64,000 nucleotides of DNA from Scilla litardierei (GCA_030789695.1 CM061132.1:28181858-28245857); one strand, 5' to 3'. Counted from the stretch's first letter, positions 21,495-33,737 are shown. The notes: generated by a model not told the origin, from the sequence alone. Made by a program: numbers and translations.

Positions 21495-23115
21495 TGATTC
21501 AGGGTAAAAATTGTATATTTATCCCCCCATTTCGGTGCTTTTTGTGCATGTATTAATCATATCTTAGCTTTGTTTCATACATATTTTTGATCTCTCTTAA
21601 ATTTGGAGCTTATCGTTTACATATGCATAAAACACAATTTTTACAACTTATTATCATCTTCATCTTAGTCTACTATTATTTTTCAGTCAAATTTCATGAA
21701 GTCCCGATTCCAACGCATATTTTTCCAGAAATTTTGGAGGTCGGAGCAATTTACTGCATTTTTTGGAAGACATGGTGATGGTGTTGAAAATTTCGGGTCT
21801 GGAAATTCAGCTTTTCCCCTCTTGTGCAGAATTCTGCTATCATTCTAGTATATATTCCGGCCTAATGATATTTTTCTGTGATTTTACACTTTGTTACGGT
21901 TCCATTTCCGCCTGGAACACGTCATTCCGAGGTCGGATGATTTTTCTAGAATTTTCGTAAGACAGGGTGACGGTGCTGAAAATTTCGGCAACTTTGCCTC
22001 TCTTGTGAAGAATTCTGCTATCATTGCAGTGTATATCCTGGCCTAATGATATTTTTCTGTGATTTTACACTTTGTTACGGTTCCATCGCCGCCTGGAACA
22101 CATCATTCTGAGGTCGTATGATTTTTCTAGAATTTTCGCAAGACAGGTTGACAGTGCTGAAATTTTCTGCAGATTTTGGCATTGCTTACGGGTTTGGGTC
22201 AGAATCCGACCCGTTTGACTTAAAAACAGACCCGATAAGCTGTGCTTGGGTTATATTGCGAATTTGGGGGTTTTTTCAGCCCTAGTTCTTATTTTTGCTA
22301 AATTTTGGAGGGGGAAGAAGAGCTTGGAGGCCATGGGAGGAGCTTGAGGAAGCTTGAAGCTTGGAGGAGCACTTGGGAGAGGGGGATTTTCATCTTGGAG
22401 TGACACTTGGGTGAAATTGCTCCAACCTATTGTGTATTTGATTTAGATTTTGTATTGTAATTGGATGATAGAATTTGAGTAAAATCTTCTCCTTTTCATT
22501 ATGAATTTCTGAAATCTATCTTGTGTGATTGTGTTGTGCTTGTTGTTGTTGGGTTGTGGTTTTCATCTCTAGCACAATTTCATTGTCTAATTTGTGTATG
22601 AAACCCTAGAACTTTGTTTATTGGAACCCTAAGGGGGAATCCAAGAAGAGGATAATCCTAGCGGACCCTCTCTAATGTGCTTAATTGATTATTACTCATG
22701 TGAGTTTCATTCATTACTTATTGCACCCCACACATTCGATGAAATGCCGTATTTTCCGATTGAGCTCCCTTAGCCGGGAGATCAATTGAGTTATATTTGG
22801 GATGAATTTCCACGCTCACGGCCTCATTCACACACACACCACATGAGTCCTCCTTGTTACTTGCCGATTCGGCTCTCCACCCTTAGCCACTTAGGTTAGA
22901 TTTTTAATTTTCACCACACTTTTTCTCACACTCATCCACCGTTAGTTGAGGTAGTTGTAACACACTTTATTTTTCGTTATCGATCAATTTTGTGAACGTA
23001 GAACGACTTGTCTCTGTGATCCGACCCGGTACTCACCGGTTATTTTTATATTGCATTGACACTCCTACGGTTGGGAGTGGAAGGCGTGCACTTGCGCGAC
23101 CTTCCGTGTCAACCA
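21495..23115 (+). repeat. Element C 5' LTR
   Basis: About 1621 bp, ending GTGTCAACCA next to the primer site. The last 240 bp match 28836-29065 closely. It contains a tandem repeat of about 180-190 bp (21775-22165). The first 700 bp have no match in the 3' LTR. Confidence 0.65.
21775..22165 (+). repeat. Tandem repeat in the element C 5' LTR
   Basis: Two copies plus a partial third of a unit of about 180-190 bp, marked by GGTGCTGAAAATTTCGG-like starts at 21778, 21971 and 22153 and by GAATTCTGCTATCATT in the body. The copies differ at scattered positions. Confidence 0.8.
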
Positions 23116-23116
23116 A

Positions 23117-23134
23117 TTGGCGCCGTTGCCGGGG
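23117..23134 (+). other. Element C primer binding site
   Basis: TTGGCGCCGTTGCCGGGG follows the LTR end almost directly. TGGCGCCGTTGCCGGGG is the primer site used by Athila/Tat-type gypsy elements, usually assigned to Asp-tRNA. Confidence 0.85.
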
Positions 23135-23288
23135 ACAACGGTTTCTATTATTAGCATTTTTTGATCGATGTCGAAAGTTTTAGTGTGATACTTCTATCTC
23201 TTAGTGTGTGTCTTTCCGTTTATTTATTTTCCACTTATTGAGTCTTTTGCTTGTTTTTTTTCATTTTCTTGGAATTTTTTTTAAAAGA

Positions 23289-24956
23289 ATGGCATCATCT
23301 TCAGATTTTTCGGCCGTTGATTTGGAGGATATCCCACCCCCGCCATACTTCCATGGCACGGGGTGGGAGAACCCTCACTTACATATTAAAAATTTTGAAG
23401 ATTGGATGCATTCATGTCTTGGTGGGAATATCGATGATGATTGCATATATTTTAGATTCTTTCCCGATTCTTTACATGATGATGCTAGATTGTGGTTCGA
23501 TTCATTGTCTCTCGACTCACATTTCACTTGGTTGTCATTTCAGGCTGAATTTCTCCGGGTATTTTTGCCTATCTTTTTGGAGCAGGTACAGGGGCGGCAG
23601 GCCATGGAGCATATAGCGAGCTTTACCCAGGCTGAGTGGGAGGCCTACCATCAGGCTTGGCAGAGGTTCACGGATTTGGTGCTTGCGTGCCCACACCAGA
23701 GCTTTCACGAGGATCATCTTCTGCAGATCTTCTACACCGGATTATCGCCATCTGGGCGGGATTTCGTGCAGATGAGCTGCGGTGGAGAGTTCTTTGACTA
23801 TTCGACCGAGGATTCATAGTGTTACCTGAGGGACCTTGCAGAGTGGGAGCAGACTGAGCCATCTGGAGAGCCGTCACTTGGATATGAGGATGATGGCCAG
23901 TCCCAGTTTCCATTTCATGATGCAGAGCTGCAGGCCCAGTGTCAGCTTGAGTAGTCACCTTTGGGCTCTTTTTCTTGCGACCCCATGGGATACAGAGCAG
24001 AGCAGGATGATGGGTTGCATGAGAGCCAGGTAGAGGATATTGACAGATTATATTTTGAGGAGTCGGAAGACATAGATGATGGAGTGTGTGTCGATCACGA
24101 CGGTGACACGATGCATTTTCATTTTGAGGTTGATGATGAAGCGGATGTGCATGATGGCCGGGAGCAGATTGAGGACACCATTGAGCCTGAGCCACGATCC
24201 ACTTCAGAGTTAGCTTCACAGGTCGAGGCGATTGAGTATTTTGGGAGGACGACTGAGATGAGCTATTTCTGGGATGGCGAGGATGATGCGTGCTTGGATT
24301 TGCCCGAGACATGTTTACCTCCAGCCCTATCACAAATGTCACTTCCCTCGCCTCCGGATGTACACTTGCCAGTCATCGAGGAGGTTTGTCAGGAGCAGTT
24401 ACCAGTTGTGGGGAGTGCCGCAGAGACTGCTGATGTTGATATTGATGTCGAGGAAGAGGATAGTGACGGGGATTGTGAGATGGTATATATTGAGCCCGAG
24501 CTTCCTCCTACTCCTGTTTTCTCTCTGCAGCCACTTCCACCTCCGCTTGAGGCCGTGCATCACCCCGAGCCTACAATCACATTTCAGGGAAGTTCCCATT
24601 TTTCTTTTCCCTCCACCCCCGAATCCAATTACTTAATTCCATATCATAATGATTCGGATTGTCGTCATTTGATCGTAAATTCTTTTATTCATTTCGACGA
24701 CCCATTTTGGCAAGTTTTTCATTTGGATGGGCGCTCTCGCCCAATTATTTTTGACACGACCCATCTCCCCCATTTTGCAGGAATCCATCAAAAGGAGATG
24801 CTTGGGGTTGTGTCGCTTGCCATTGATGCCCGAAATGGTGGTAGGGCATTGGACGTGGCGACGCTCGCAGAGGATCGAAAGGATATGATCGAGCAGTTGC
24901 CACCGCCGTTATACATTCGGGATCCGCCTTTTGCTAAGGTGTACTCTTTCCTTTAA
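23289..24956 (+). pseudogene. Element C gag with acidic C-terminal extension
   Basis: One frame of about 556 codons begins MASSSDFSAVDLEDIPPPPY and is interrupted only by two TAG codons (23817-23819 and 23952-23954). The N-terminal part is a gypsy-type gag: FEDWMHSCLGG, DDARLWFDSLS, SFQAEFLRVFLPIF, AYHQAWQRFTDLVLACPH and LLQIFYTGLSP. This would build the particle. The C-terminal 330 residues are strongly acidic and Pro-rich (for example VDIDVEEEDSDGDCEMVYIE) and match no family I know. No zinc knuckle is seen. Frame 23208-23288 upstream adds a hydrophobic stretch but is probably leader. Both stops could be C-to-T changes. Confidence 0.75.
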
Positions 24957-25098
24957 GTACTGTAAATAAATAAAAAATTAGTTAGTTTGCTTTTGCATGT
25001 TTGCTTTCGTATTTTTTTTCTCTTTTCTAGGATCTTTTGCCAAGATCTGATACTCTTCCATCATTGAGGACAATGCTTATTTTAAGTTGGGGGGAGAG

Positions 25099-28000
25099 TG
25101 TTAGAATCTTTAGATTGTTAGGATTTTGGCCTAAATTTTTTTTTTGAGATTCCTCCATGTTTCGCCTCATTCCATGAATTTCATTGCATATCATATTTTG
25201 GCCTCCTTGCCCATACGCGTTTTTGGCCTGGGGTGCGTTTTTGGCCGGGGGGACTTCGTTTTTACTGTTCCAGGTTGCTGTTTTGGGCGATTTTTAGGGT
25301 TCTTGGAGGGGGAAGAGGCCATTAAAGGATGAAGGAAGCTAGGAGGAGGAGCTAAAGTGGAAGGAGATGCTTCATTTGGAGAGATTTGGGTGAAATCATT
25401 CCTCTCCCTTTTGTAATTTCACATCTCTCAATTTGTATTGAATATTGGGTTATTTTTGAATGAGAATTCCATCTTTGATTTCATAATGATTGAGTAGTGT
25501 AGAATTGCTTGGGATGTGATTTATTGATGTTGTGTGTTAATTATTGCCCTAACTCCCTCTTGCCTATTATATTGTTAATGTTGGATGTATAATTAGGGCA
25601 CAATTTCATTGGCCAAGTCCCGAGAGGGCAATTTGAGAAAATGTCATGCTCGTAATTTGATTAGTGTTCGATTATACGTACATCCCTATTGCTAATTGTG
25701 ATGTCCTTTAATGTTAAATTCTCCGATTGGGCTTCCTTAGCCGGATGACCAATTGAAGTATATGAGGGTAATTTGTGCTTAATTAACACCAACATTAGTG
25801 AATTCACAACCCATGCTCCTCGCCTTGCTACCCTAAATTCCACTTTTGGTTCTCTAACTGTAACGGCCAGTATTTTTAAGCGTATTTTCAATTTTCCGTA
25901 CCGGTATTTTCTTCAGTCATCGGGTTAACTTTTCGTCCGTATGAGTTGACGTGAGCGCGTTACTGCTTTCATTTTACCGTGTCGTCAATATTTACCGTCA
26001 AGTTTAACTAAATTATCCTGCTAATTACTTTCACTTAATTACTTTATTAATTACATCTAAAATTTACTAATTATAGATTCCTAAATCACTTTAATTATTT
26101 TCACAAATTACTTCTCTCTTTTTATTTATTAACCTTAACCCTACCTAAAACGACGAAACCCACGTTGCCAAATAACTCTTCAGTTAGTCAAAATAGGATT
26201 TCTTCTTTTTCATTTAAACAAAGCTATACGTCTCTCTTTCCCTCATTAGTCAAAAACTGTAATAACTTCTATCCTAATCATATTAAATCTGCTTTGACAA
26301 ATTGTGGAGGGTGTTCCCCGCTCATCTTCTTAAGCCCGTAAACCATCCTGCAAACCACTTCCCAAATCAACCAGCAAATCTCCCTTCTCCCTGCAAATTC
26401 TCGAAGCCAAAAACAAAAGAAAACCAGAAACAATTTCCAAACCCAAGTCTGTTCTTCTTCTTCCCCAAACCCTCAAACAAATTCGTCCCAAATCATTTCC
26501 CAAACAAATCAAAACTGAAATTGTAAGTTCAGATCCAAACCCATTTACAGACTCAACAAGAAATCAAATTAGATCTGAAATTAGGATTTCAGATTTCAAA
26601 AACCCACACAAAACCAAACTGAAATTTCAATTTCAGATTCAAAACAAACAAACCCAACTTCATCATCTTCTTCCTCTCCCTCTCCTAGGCCAGCCACCCA
26701 CCTCACCCACGCACCGTCGCCGGAGCAACCAAGCGCGCGCCGCCGCCGTGAAGCCCCGACCGTCGCCCGGAGCCGCCGCCAACGCCCAGCAAGGCCGCCG
26801 CCGTCCGCCTCTTCCTCCCCGTCGTCACGCGCAGGTGAAGCTATCCCTTTTTCTTTTTTGATTTTTCGCACCAACCTCCGTTGCCAGCTGATGTATGTTT
26901 CAAAAACGAAAAAAAAAATTGAAAAGGCAAGGAACAGAACGTAGGAAGGAGGAGTCAGGGAGAGATAAAGAAAGAGAGTTGAACAAAAAAATAATGTTAG
27001 CCTTGTTAAAACAGAGAGGAGAGAAGAGGGGTGTTGTGGATTATTAAATGAATAAAGAAACATGCATTCATGTTGACAGCCTGTATAAAGAGGAGTAATG
27101 AATAAAAAATTTTGAATGGTGACAGCCATGTGCTTATTAGGAATGAAGAGTTATTAAAAAAAATGAAAGAGGAGACATACATACTTTAAGATAGAAAGAG
27201 AAAGTGACAGTATATTGAAGAATGGGCTTTGGCCTTTAATAATGTAATGAAGAATGGGTTTAATAGAATAGGGATAAGGAGACAGTATAACAAGGGAAGT
27301 AGGGTAGTTGCCTTGGTTTATTAAAAAAAATGAATAAGCAATAAGATATTTCATGTTGACAACCTTTATAATAATAGAATAGAGGGAGATAGTTAAGAGT
27401 ATGACAAAAGACATTGAGAGAGTTATTTTTGGGTATTGAGAAAATGTTAGTGTTATAATTTTAAGTAACGTTAGTGTTAATTTAAATAACGATTTATTAA
27501 GATTTTATCTATTAAGATTTTATCTGATTTCACCATGCTAGTATTATGTTATCAGTTAGTTAGATATTAGTGAATAGATACTTTACTATTAGGTTAATAA
27601 TATTTTAAGATCAGGTTGCTTAATATCGTATACCTAAATTACGCAGATACGTCGTGCCTTTCCTACGAGTACCTGGACACCCGAAACGTCAAATCAGGCA
27701 AGTATACGATTTATAATGAATTTACGAAGTTGGATGTTAAATTAGTCTTTTGTATGTAAATGTTGCTCGTTACTCTCGTAACCATGGAAATTGTTGTATA
27801 AAGTAAACTGGTCTTGTTATTTAATTGCTGCATGCCTTGAAATAATTAACTAGCATGTGACATCGTGAGATCGTGTGCCTCGAAGGCGAAATCGTGACTT
27901 TCGTGATGTCATTGAGTTGACAAATTCGTGCTTGTAATTCGTGAATTAGGTTGGCTCGTGTTCCAGCACAAATCTTGGGTGTGGTTGGATTGGGCGGCCA

Positions 28001-29065
28001 CTAGGCGTATGAAAGAGTACTCTCTTCAAGGGCACCACCCATATGCGGTGGGTTAGCGCCAATCACGGTAAACCCCCGTGAGAAGGACGACTCGCTCATC
28101 ACGACCTAAAGGCGTGAATCCTTTTTAGACATGAAATGCTAACAGACATGAAATGCTAACATGAAACTTACAAACTTGGAATTATTATCTCTGTTAAATT
28201 GTCATGCTAATGAACCAAAGAAAGGATTACTCCAATTGTTAAACTGCTTAGAATTGCATGATAGGATGTCTTTTACCTTATTCCTTTTTATATTTCAGCA
28301 TGTTTAAATCTTGTTGTCGCCGTCTCTTTTAAATGATTAATGCTTCTTAAATTCAGTATAAATTAGTATATATCTTGCCTTGGGTTCTAACATCTACTTG
28401 CAGACCCTTGCTGACATACATTCATGTTTTTGGATGTATGTCAGATTCTGAGTTTGAGTACCAGGAGGTTCCTTACGAGACACCTGACTTGGAGAGTCAG
28501 GAGTTCGCTGTAGACGTCGAGTCTCTCCCTGCGGAGGACTAGTGGACTTTGCCGTTGCTGCTTATCTATAGTTTGCTTTCAGTTGTTGTTGCGTGTACGT
28601 TTTTACTTTAGCCCAGCTGTGGCTTGTTGTTGTATTTCGTGTACGGACGCTTATTATTTTGGATGTGGCTTGTAATGTATGAATAATTCTGGTTGTTCTG
28701 AAAAGCGTGCAAAGGACCTGCCCTTGCGTTTTACCACAGACGCTTAATGAACCTGAGTTTCACCGCTCCGGTTCAAGCGGACCCAGTAACGCTCTCGCTT
28801 CCGTCGTGTTTTGGGAAGCGGGGCGTTACACTAACCCTAGCCACTTAGGATATAGATTTTTATTTTCTCCACACGTTTTTCACTCATCCACCGTTAGCAC
28901 GGTAGTTGTTTCACACTTTATTTTTCATTATCGATCAATTTTGTGAAAGTAGAACGAATTGTCCCTGTGATCCGACCCGGTACTCACCGGTTATTTTTAT
29001 ATTGCATTGACGCTCCTACGCTTGGGAGTGGGAGGCGTGCACTTGCGCGTTTTTCGAGTCAACCA
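25099..29065 (+). repeat. Element C 3' LTR, split by solo LTR D
   Basis: It starts TGTTAGAATC after GTTGGGGGGAGAG, runs to 25858, and resumes at 28836 after D. Joined length is about 990 bp, much shorter than the 5' LTR. Shared blocks with the 5' LTR are TTGGAGGGGGAAGA, GCACAATTTCATTG, the CCGATTGGGCTTCCTTAGCC region and the last 230 bp. Confidence 0.6.
25859..28830 (+). mobile_element. Solo LTR D (gypsy-type, 2.97 kb)
   Basis: It begins TGTAACGGCC and ends GGGGCGTTACA, with the exact 5-bp duplication CTAAC (25854-25858 and 28831-28835). Large LTRs with TGTAAC...GTTACA ends are common in plant chromovirus gypsy elements, so a Tekay/Del-like origin is likely but unproven. A GC-rich transcribed-looking stretch (26690-26840) precedes a GT-type donor (GCAGGTGAAG). 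Small frames on both strands, for example 26302-27129, show no family features. No internal domain, so this is a solo LTR. Confidence 0.8.
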
Positions 29066-29153
29066 TTCATTCAAATTCTATTCATGCTAGGATTCCATCC
29101 AATCTCCTCCATAAATGGGACTATATTTGATTCTAATTGATCACATCCTCTCC

Positions 29154-29160
29154 TATATAA
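29154..29160 (+). promoter_or_regulatory. TATA box of the element B LTR
   Basis: TATATAA in TCCTATATAAACCC, in the distal part of the B 3' LTR. Confidence 0.6.
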
Positions 29161-30681
29161 ACCCATATTCAAATGAGAGAAAAGGGAGAGGGCACCAAAA
29201 GAAAAATTTCGGCCATCCCCTAAACTCCAAAGCTATTGCCGCAAGCTAACCTTCAAGCCTTATTGTGCAACATAGAATCCCTCCTCCTTCCTTGCGCAAC
29301 TTACAAGAGAACTCCATTGCTTCATCTTTTCCATTGCAAGCATCTCCAAAGCGAAAGCCAAAGAGCTCCATTAAGTGCACAAGTTGCAAGGCATTCTTCC
29401 CATCCATTGCGCAACAAAGCCAAAGACTCCTCCTTGCGCAAGTTCCAAGCAACCAAGGCCAAAGCTCCATTACCCAAAACTCTAATCCAAAGCCAAAAGC
29501 GTTTCTAGGCTGCAACACTTTTGGGGATCTCCAAGCCTAGGCCGCAAGTGTCATCAATGAGCTTCTCTATCTCTTCATTGCACAACACATCAAGGAAGAC
29601 TCCCACAAGGCCGCAACTTGCCATAGCCCCTACTCTCCTTATTGTGCAATATACCAAGAGGGATCTTCTCAAGGCCACACCTTTCAGGGGTCTCTTCATC
29701 CATCGATGCAAGCTTCAAAGCCAAAGAAGGAGGCCACAACATCTTGGGAGAGCCACGACGTGAGACAGACGACTACATACTTCCAGACTTGGTCTGGCCT
29801 GAGCTAATTGACAGAGACGACTACACCATCACTGAGCTATTCTAAACTCATATTTATTTATCTTTGTGTATTGGTGTATAGATCTTTATATGGGAAAATC
29901 TTTGCCATATTTGTGACTTTTGGTGTCTTGTCTAGTGTGGTACTAGACAAGAGGGACTTGATTAGTTGGGACTAGTCAAATGAGAGCTTATACTAGGGTT
30001 AGTTTTGTTTAGCACCGGTGGAGTGCAGGTATTGAGAGTCAGGTGATTGTAGAGTGGGTGCTCTAGCTACAGGTTGTACCCGTAACATTATTAATCTAGT
30101 ATTTTCTTTCGGGGCTGGACGTATGTCATGAGGACGACCGAACCAGGGTAAATCTGTTGTGCACTCTATGATTACTTATTATTTACTCTGCATCTTCTAT
30201 AACTGCCTGTAATTTCATGTGGGTTGCACGAATATTTTTATTAGCATATTCACCCCCTCTAGGTTTAGATCCAGATCCAACATACTGCTCATAACCATGA
30301 AAAATGTAAATGGGACACGTCAGCGCGCGACCCAGTAGGAAAGTCTAACTAGGCTAGATAGGGACCAGTCTCAGAACTGTCATATCTACTAAGGTCTATC
30401 TATTAGAGGGTGACAACAGGTCTATGCATAAAGTAAAGTACAATATCACAGCTATGTAATGAGCATAAAAGGAAGTACTACACTACATCAGGAAACTCAA
30501 CATGAATTAAAAAGAAAGGCGGTAGATAACAATTCGAGCACATAAAGGTAAGCATGGAAAAAATACAAGTAAACAATCACAAATGTTTAACAAAGAATTA
30601 CCAAACCACATTTTTCCACCAGTCACTTTATTTACATGGTCTCATACATTCTAGAGGTGGCTCCCATGGATTCACGAGGTG

Positions 30682-30702
30682 CCCCCCCCCCCCCCCCCCC
30701 CC
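30682..30702. repeat. Poly-C tract, 21 nt
   Basis: An uninterrupted run of 21 C in a gypsy LTR fragment. Its exact length is uncertain in any assembly. Confidence 0.95.
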
Positions 30703-31194
30703 GTGTTTACATGGCACGTTGGTCCATGTAGGACGTAGGCCCATGCCATCTATCATACCACACATAGATTCAAGAGGTGGCCCCCATGGATTCAAGAGGT
30801 GGCCACCGACATTTCCGTGGCACATTGGTCCATGTGGCACTTTGGTCTATGTGGTGTTAATTCAATTGAATTCCCATTCTTTTCATCACCACATATGATA
30901 CTCACATAAACATGGTATTAAGCATAACCCATGGAAGAATTTACACAAAATTGAACTTGAATAGCATCTCAATACATATCCATGCATGGTTAAGCAAACA
31001 TAGTGTTATTGTCATTCAAGCCAGTCCATCATTCAAGTATGTATTTATTAAACATGACATCGGACGAAACAATAGCGTGTCATGAATCATTGACCTAATC
31101 ACGGAGCATAATTTAGGATGTAACATCACACAAACATAACATAAAGAAAAGACATAGTAACACAACATTTGGAAGGGGTAAAGACTAAAAATCC

Positions 31195-31680
31195 ACTCAT
31201 ACGATCGTGTGTTGCACTCCACGCAATCGCGTGGAGTGTAACACTCGGAAGCTGGAATAGATACAGCCACACAGGCATGTCAGAGATTCACACGACTGGG
31301 TGTGGAAATTAACATTGACAACTCAACAGCACAACCACACGGTCGTTTGGCAAGCCACGCGACCGTGTGGAGGAACTCTTGGCCTAAGCAACTGGGTCTC
31401 TCAAACTTCTGTTTCACTCTCTACACGACCGTGTCGGTCTGAGGAAGCAAGTTACGCACTCAATTTGACACGACCATGTCTATGTCGACACGATAGGATT
31501 AAATCAAAGAACTACACGGTTACGACACGAACGTCTCTAAGTCGACTCGACCAGGCGGGGCACAGAAATGTTGCGCAGTCAGCAACACGATCAAGACATG
31601 ACCGTGTCGGCTGCTGCTGTTGGTCAAAACGACCGCATGAAGAGTTGACACGACCATGTCGATTCAACTGCTGTTGCTTT
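31195..31680 (-). repeat. Cluster of CACGACCGTGT palindromes
   Basis: A perfect 10-bp hairpin CACTCCACGC-AATC-GCGTGGAGTG lies at 31215-31238. Around it are many copies or variants of ACACGACCGTGT (for example at 31354, 31416, 31478, 31600 and 31648). This is the probable U3 part of the reverse LTR. Confidence 0.75.
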
Positions 31681-32341
31681 CTACGGGGATCTACGCTACT
31701 TTCTACGCGATTTCAAAACTAAACGCTAGCTAATCTAATTAGAATTCCTACCTTAATTAATCCTTCCAAGTGTCTTTGGACCTTCTTCTCCTTGATGATC
31801 TTTTGGCAGCCTCCTCCTTCAATAGTTATAGGTTCAACGTGGGGTTGTGGTGCTGGTTTTATGGATGAAATTAAACAGTAAGGATTGTGGTTTGGGACAT
31901 GCGTAAGATGAGAAGGGAGGGGAGAGAGTTTTCCAATTTTCTTTTTTTCCATCCTTTTCTCTAATTTTTCTCCCCTTTTAAGTCTCCATCTAATCCTCAT
32001 CATCCCCTCTTTCTCTATAATAATGACATGTGTCAAGGTTAGGTGGGAATTAATGGAAAGATGACATGCAAGTGCGTAGGTGTCTCCATATGAAATTTTT
32101 AAGGATTTAAATTTTTTGGCATTAGAAATACCCAATTAATACATCATACCCTCCTAAATACATAGTATTTCATCCAAATACTTCACCCATAATAATTCAA
32201 TTAGTGTTTTAAAATTATTTTAAAATAATTTTGTCACTATAAAATTAAGAAAAATCATAAAAATACCCAAAAATCATATACATACAAATACGTCCAAAAA
32301 TACATTTGTTATACTTGTATTCATGAAAACAAGGTATTACA

Positions 32342-32700
32342 CCATCCCCTCTACTGTCCCATCCTCCGACAACCCATCCCAATCCCATCGGCCCGCCCTC
32401 TTCAGCTTCCCTAGCCCCCTCTGTGCCCCTACTTTGACAACCCAGACCCGCCCCCTCAGTCGACCATATCCCCCTCCACTGCGATGTCCTCCGACCTCCC
32501 AAGCTTCTCTGTCGCCCCATCCTCCAACAACCCAGCCCCTTTGTCACCCCATCCTCTGACAACCCAGCCTCTCACCGCCCCCGCCCCCGCCCCCTCTTCC
32601 TCCCCCCGCACATTCCAAATCCTAAAATACTGTCGGCGGGAGGGGATGAGGGTAAAACATGGTAAAATTTGAACGACAAACATGTGAATAGCGGTTGTGC
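32342..32700. repeat. C-rich degenerate repeat region
   Basis: The plus strand is strongly C-rich, with imperfect repeats of CCCATCCTCCGACAACCCA (near 32351, 32515 and 32552). No gene is supported; open frames on both strands simply reflect composition. Confidence 0.6.
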
Positions 32701-32749
32701 ACGCAAGTATAACTGTGGGTGCACGAAGCAAATCCCCTAGTTATTTGTT

Positions 32750-33737
32750 AGATCACAACAAATCTTTACAAACTAAACATGAATCGTTGGAAATGCACTT
32801 ACAGTAAAGATGGAGTTGATATACCCTTGTCTCCAGTTCATTCTGGAACTTGGAAATTCATTTTATCCTCCAAGTATATGGCAGCACCCAATGACGAGGT
32901 GAGTAATGATTCGACGTCACCCTATTACGAGGTGAGTAATGATTCGACGACACTTACTCTTCACTGGAAACCATCCCCTATCTTTTTCGCTTACTTCATC
33001 TTGGAATGTAGTTCGTTCATCATCTCCAGTGGTACCATATTATGACGTGGTCTGGTTTCCTAAATGATGCCCAAAAATATCTATTTGTTTGCTTAGGGTG
33101 CTGAACGATAAGCTTCTGACTTACGAAAGCGTGATAAAGATAAATATTCCATTTTTTAATAGCTCTTGTGCTCTCTATCAGCATCCTATGGAAACCATAA
33201 ATCATCTATTCTTTGAATGTCCATTTACATCATATTTATGAGAATTATTCCGCTTGAAGCTAGGTCTTTCCCCTGGGCCCATTGGTACTCTCATAGAAGA
33301 AGTGCTTCTTTTACATGATCGGTTCAAAAATAAGGTTAAAATTTCTGATATAGCCCGTCTGGCTATCTGTGAAGTGATATGTCACTCATGGCATGAAATG
33401 AATAGAAGGTTGTTCAACAACACTAGTAAGCACAAGATTCTCATTTTCCGTGATATTTATGAAGATATCCGAGTCGTCAGTGTTTCTGTCAATTGGAAGG
33501 AAGGCAGGCAAAACTTCCGCATTGCTATAGGGAATTGGCCTTAGCTAATCTTGTAATTAGACATGTCTTTGTTACTTTAGATATGCTATTCTAGGATTGG
33601 CTAGTAGGGGATGACTACGTCTGTGTTCTCTCTCTTTTTTACGACCAAAATTAGTTTAAATATTTATGGAATCACTAAGGTGTATTTTGTACATTATTTT
33701 TTTAGTTAATGAAATATTATTCCTCGTCAAAAAAAGA
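32750..33737 (+). pseudogene. LINE (L1-type) 3' end, ORF2 tail
   Basis: The decayed frame shows the end of a plant LINE reverse transcriptase: a conserved VVWFPK-type segment with stops (near 33045), LRVLNDKLLTYESVIKINIP, and a zinc-knuckle-like RVT tail SSCALYQHPMETINHLFFEC with FTSYL. The C-terminal segment SDIARLAICEVICHSWHEMN follows to a stop at 33542-33544. The 3' UTR ends TCGTCAAAAAAAG at about 33736, a short poly(A). The 5' part of ORF2 is absent, as expected of truncated insertion. A 36-bp tandem duplication (ACGAGGTGAGTAATGATTCG) lies at 32892-32950. Confidence 0.78.

Larger units (their letters stand above)
21495..29065 (+). mobile_element. Element C: gag-only gypsy-type element
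   Basis: It starts TGATTCAGGG and ends GAGTCAACCA. TTCAT is duplicated at 21490-21494 and 29066-29070. Order is 5' LTR to 23115, primer site TGGCGCCGTTGCCGGGG, one gag-type frame (23289-24956), G-rich polypurine tract (about 25088-25098), then a 3' LTR split by element D. No protease, RT, RNase H or integrase is present, so it would depend on an autonomous partner (TR-GAG type). The two LTRs are clearly homologous near their 3' ends but not at their 5' ends, so the left boundary is less secure than the TSD suggests. Confidence 0.72.
3292..30282 (+). mobile_element. Element B: old, heavily nested Sirevirus-like copia
   Basis: B consists of a 5' LTR tail (3292-3637), Met-type primer site (3640-3651), gag (3680-4626 and 16943-17860), a 3' internal region with several polypurine tracts, and a 3' LTR (21045-21494 and 29071-30282, 1662 bp when joined). 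No protease, integrase, reverse transcriptase or RNase H is visible, so pol is lost. The overlapping 346 bp of the two LTRs differ at about 30 positions by eye, about 9%, making it one of the oldest layers. It has been entered by a gypsy LTR, element A, an unclassified element and element C. Its left end is outside the window, so its own TSD cannot be tested. Confidence 0.85.
21045..30282 (+). repeat. Element B 3' LTR, split by element C
   Basis: It starts TGTTGGATACAACG right after the polypurine tract and runs to 21494. It resumes at 29071 after element C and its TSD copy, and ends CCAGATCCAACA at 30282. The TATA box is TATATAA at 29154-29160. Small frames on both strands at 29236-29845 fall in the transcribed LTR part and show no family features. 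Confidence 0.85.
30283..32341 (-). mobile_element. Gypsy-type LTR fragment (reverse), host of element B
   Basis: Read on the minus strand, it starts TGTAATACCTTG at 32341 and runs toward 30283, where element B begins. The remainder should lie left of B, outside the window. It holds a poly-C run (30682-30702), a duplicated motif CATGGATTCA-GAGGTGG (30664-30800) and a cluster of ACACGACCGTGT-like palindromes (31195-31680). Its minus-strand 3' portion (30300-30420) resembles the conserved tail of Del/Tekay LTRs as I remember them. No gene seen. Confidence 0.55.

Noticed and set aside
26302..27129. Frames of 74 and 177 codons on opposite strands
   Set aside because: They fall inside solo LTR D and are driven by C/T-rich composition.
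29236..29845. Several overlapping frames on both strands
   Set aside because: They lie in the transcribed part of the element B LTR, downstream of its TATA box, and match no known domain.
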